From positions 1-5,402 of the forward strand of contig JAJUGC010000183.1 in NCBI GenBank assembly GCA_029268325.1: a DNA stretch of 5,402 nucleotides, read 5' to 3'. The DNA is from Gammaproteobacteria bacterium. GTDB taxonomy: Bacteria > Pseudomonadota > Gammaproteobacteria > Pseudomonadales > Oleiphilaceae. Position numbers and translations under genes: made by a program. Numbering within the stretch: position 1 is the stretch's first letter; every line of letters starts with the position of its first letter. This document shows positions 5,384 to 5,402 of this stretch, piece by piece. Under the pieces are notes generated by a model. That model saw only the letters and a program-made list of their open reading frames with translations, did not search any database and was not told the origin of the DNA.

Positions 5384-5402
5384 GACAATCTGCGATTTGA
5401 AC
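5384..5402. other. Right edge, no feature seen
   Basis: These 19 bases lie upstream of the inverted repeat and are too short to judge. A main promoter for the three-gene operon or the end of the neighbouring gene may lie just outside the window. Confidence 0.5.

Overview
The window looks like the chromosome of a gammaproteobacterium. It is moderately GC-rich by eye. The three-gene set on the right (retropepsin-like lipoprotein, inactive transglutaminase with seven membrane helices, RimK-like ATP-grasp ligase) is a combination known mainly from Pseudomonas, Marinobacter and other marine gammaproteobacteria. The genus cannot be fixed from this sequence. All four genes that I can support lie on the minus strand, so transcription runs from right to left. 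No tRNA, rRNA, CRISPR array or intact mobile element is visible.

Layout in transcription order (right to left): (1) 5333-5402 is a leader region with a perfect 12-bp inverted repeat touching the first start codon and a small palindrome inside it. (2) 4577-5332 encodes a predicted outer-membrane lipoprotein with a coiled coil and a C-terminal retropepsin-like domain (PF05618/RimB family). (3) After 21 bp, 3041-4555 encodes an inner-membrane protein with a periplasmic, catalytically dead transglutaminase fold followed by seven transmembrane helices. (4) Overlapping its stop codon by one base (TGATG), 2052-3041 encodes a RimK-related ATP-grasp amino-acid ligase. (5) 1817-2051 is a 235-bp spacer with a weak promoter candidate. 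(6) 191-1816 encodes an AMP-forming acyl-CoA synthetase, followed by a clear rho-independent terminator at 132-156. (7) 1-131 has no supportable gene but is full of inverted repeats.

The three genes at 2052-5332 are very probably one operon. Their predicted locations are cytoplasm (ATP-grasp), inner membrane plus periplasm (7TM-transglutaminase) and periplasmic face of the outer membrane (protease). This suggests a trans-envelope pathway in which an amino acid or peptide tag is ligated inside the cell and recognised, moved or trimmed outside the inner membrane. The association is known from comparative genomics of amidoligases, but I know of no established substrate. The acyl-CoA synthetase appears to be a separate transcription unit on the same strand, probably in fatty-acid or other carboxylic-acid activation.

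The most unusual signal besides the system itself is that three of its gene boundaries carry inverted repeats: at the first start codon, over the first gene's stop codon, and over the last gene's stop codon. This hints at RNA-level control or processing of the operon.
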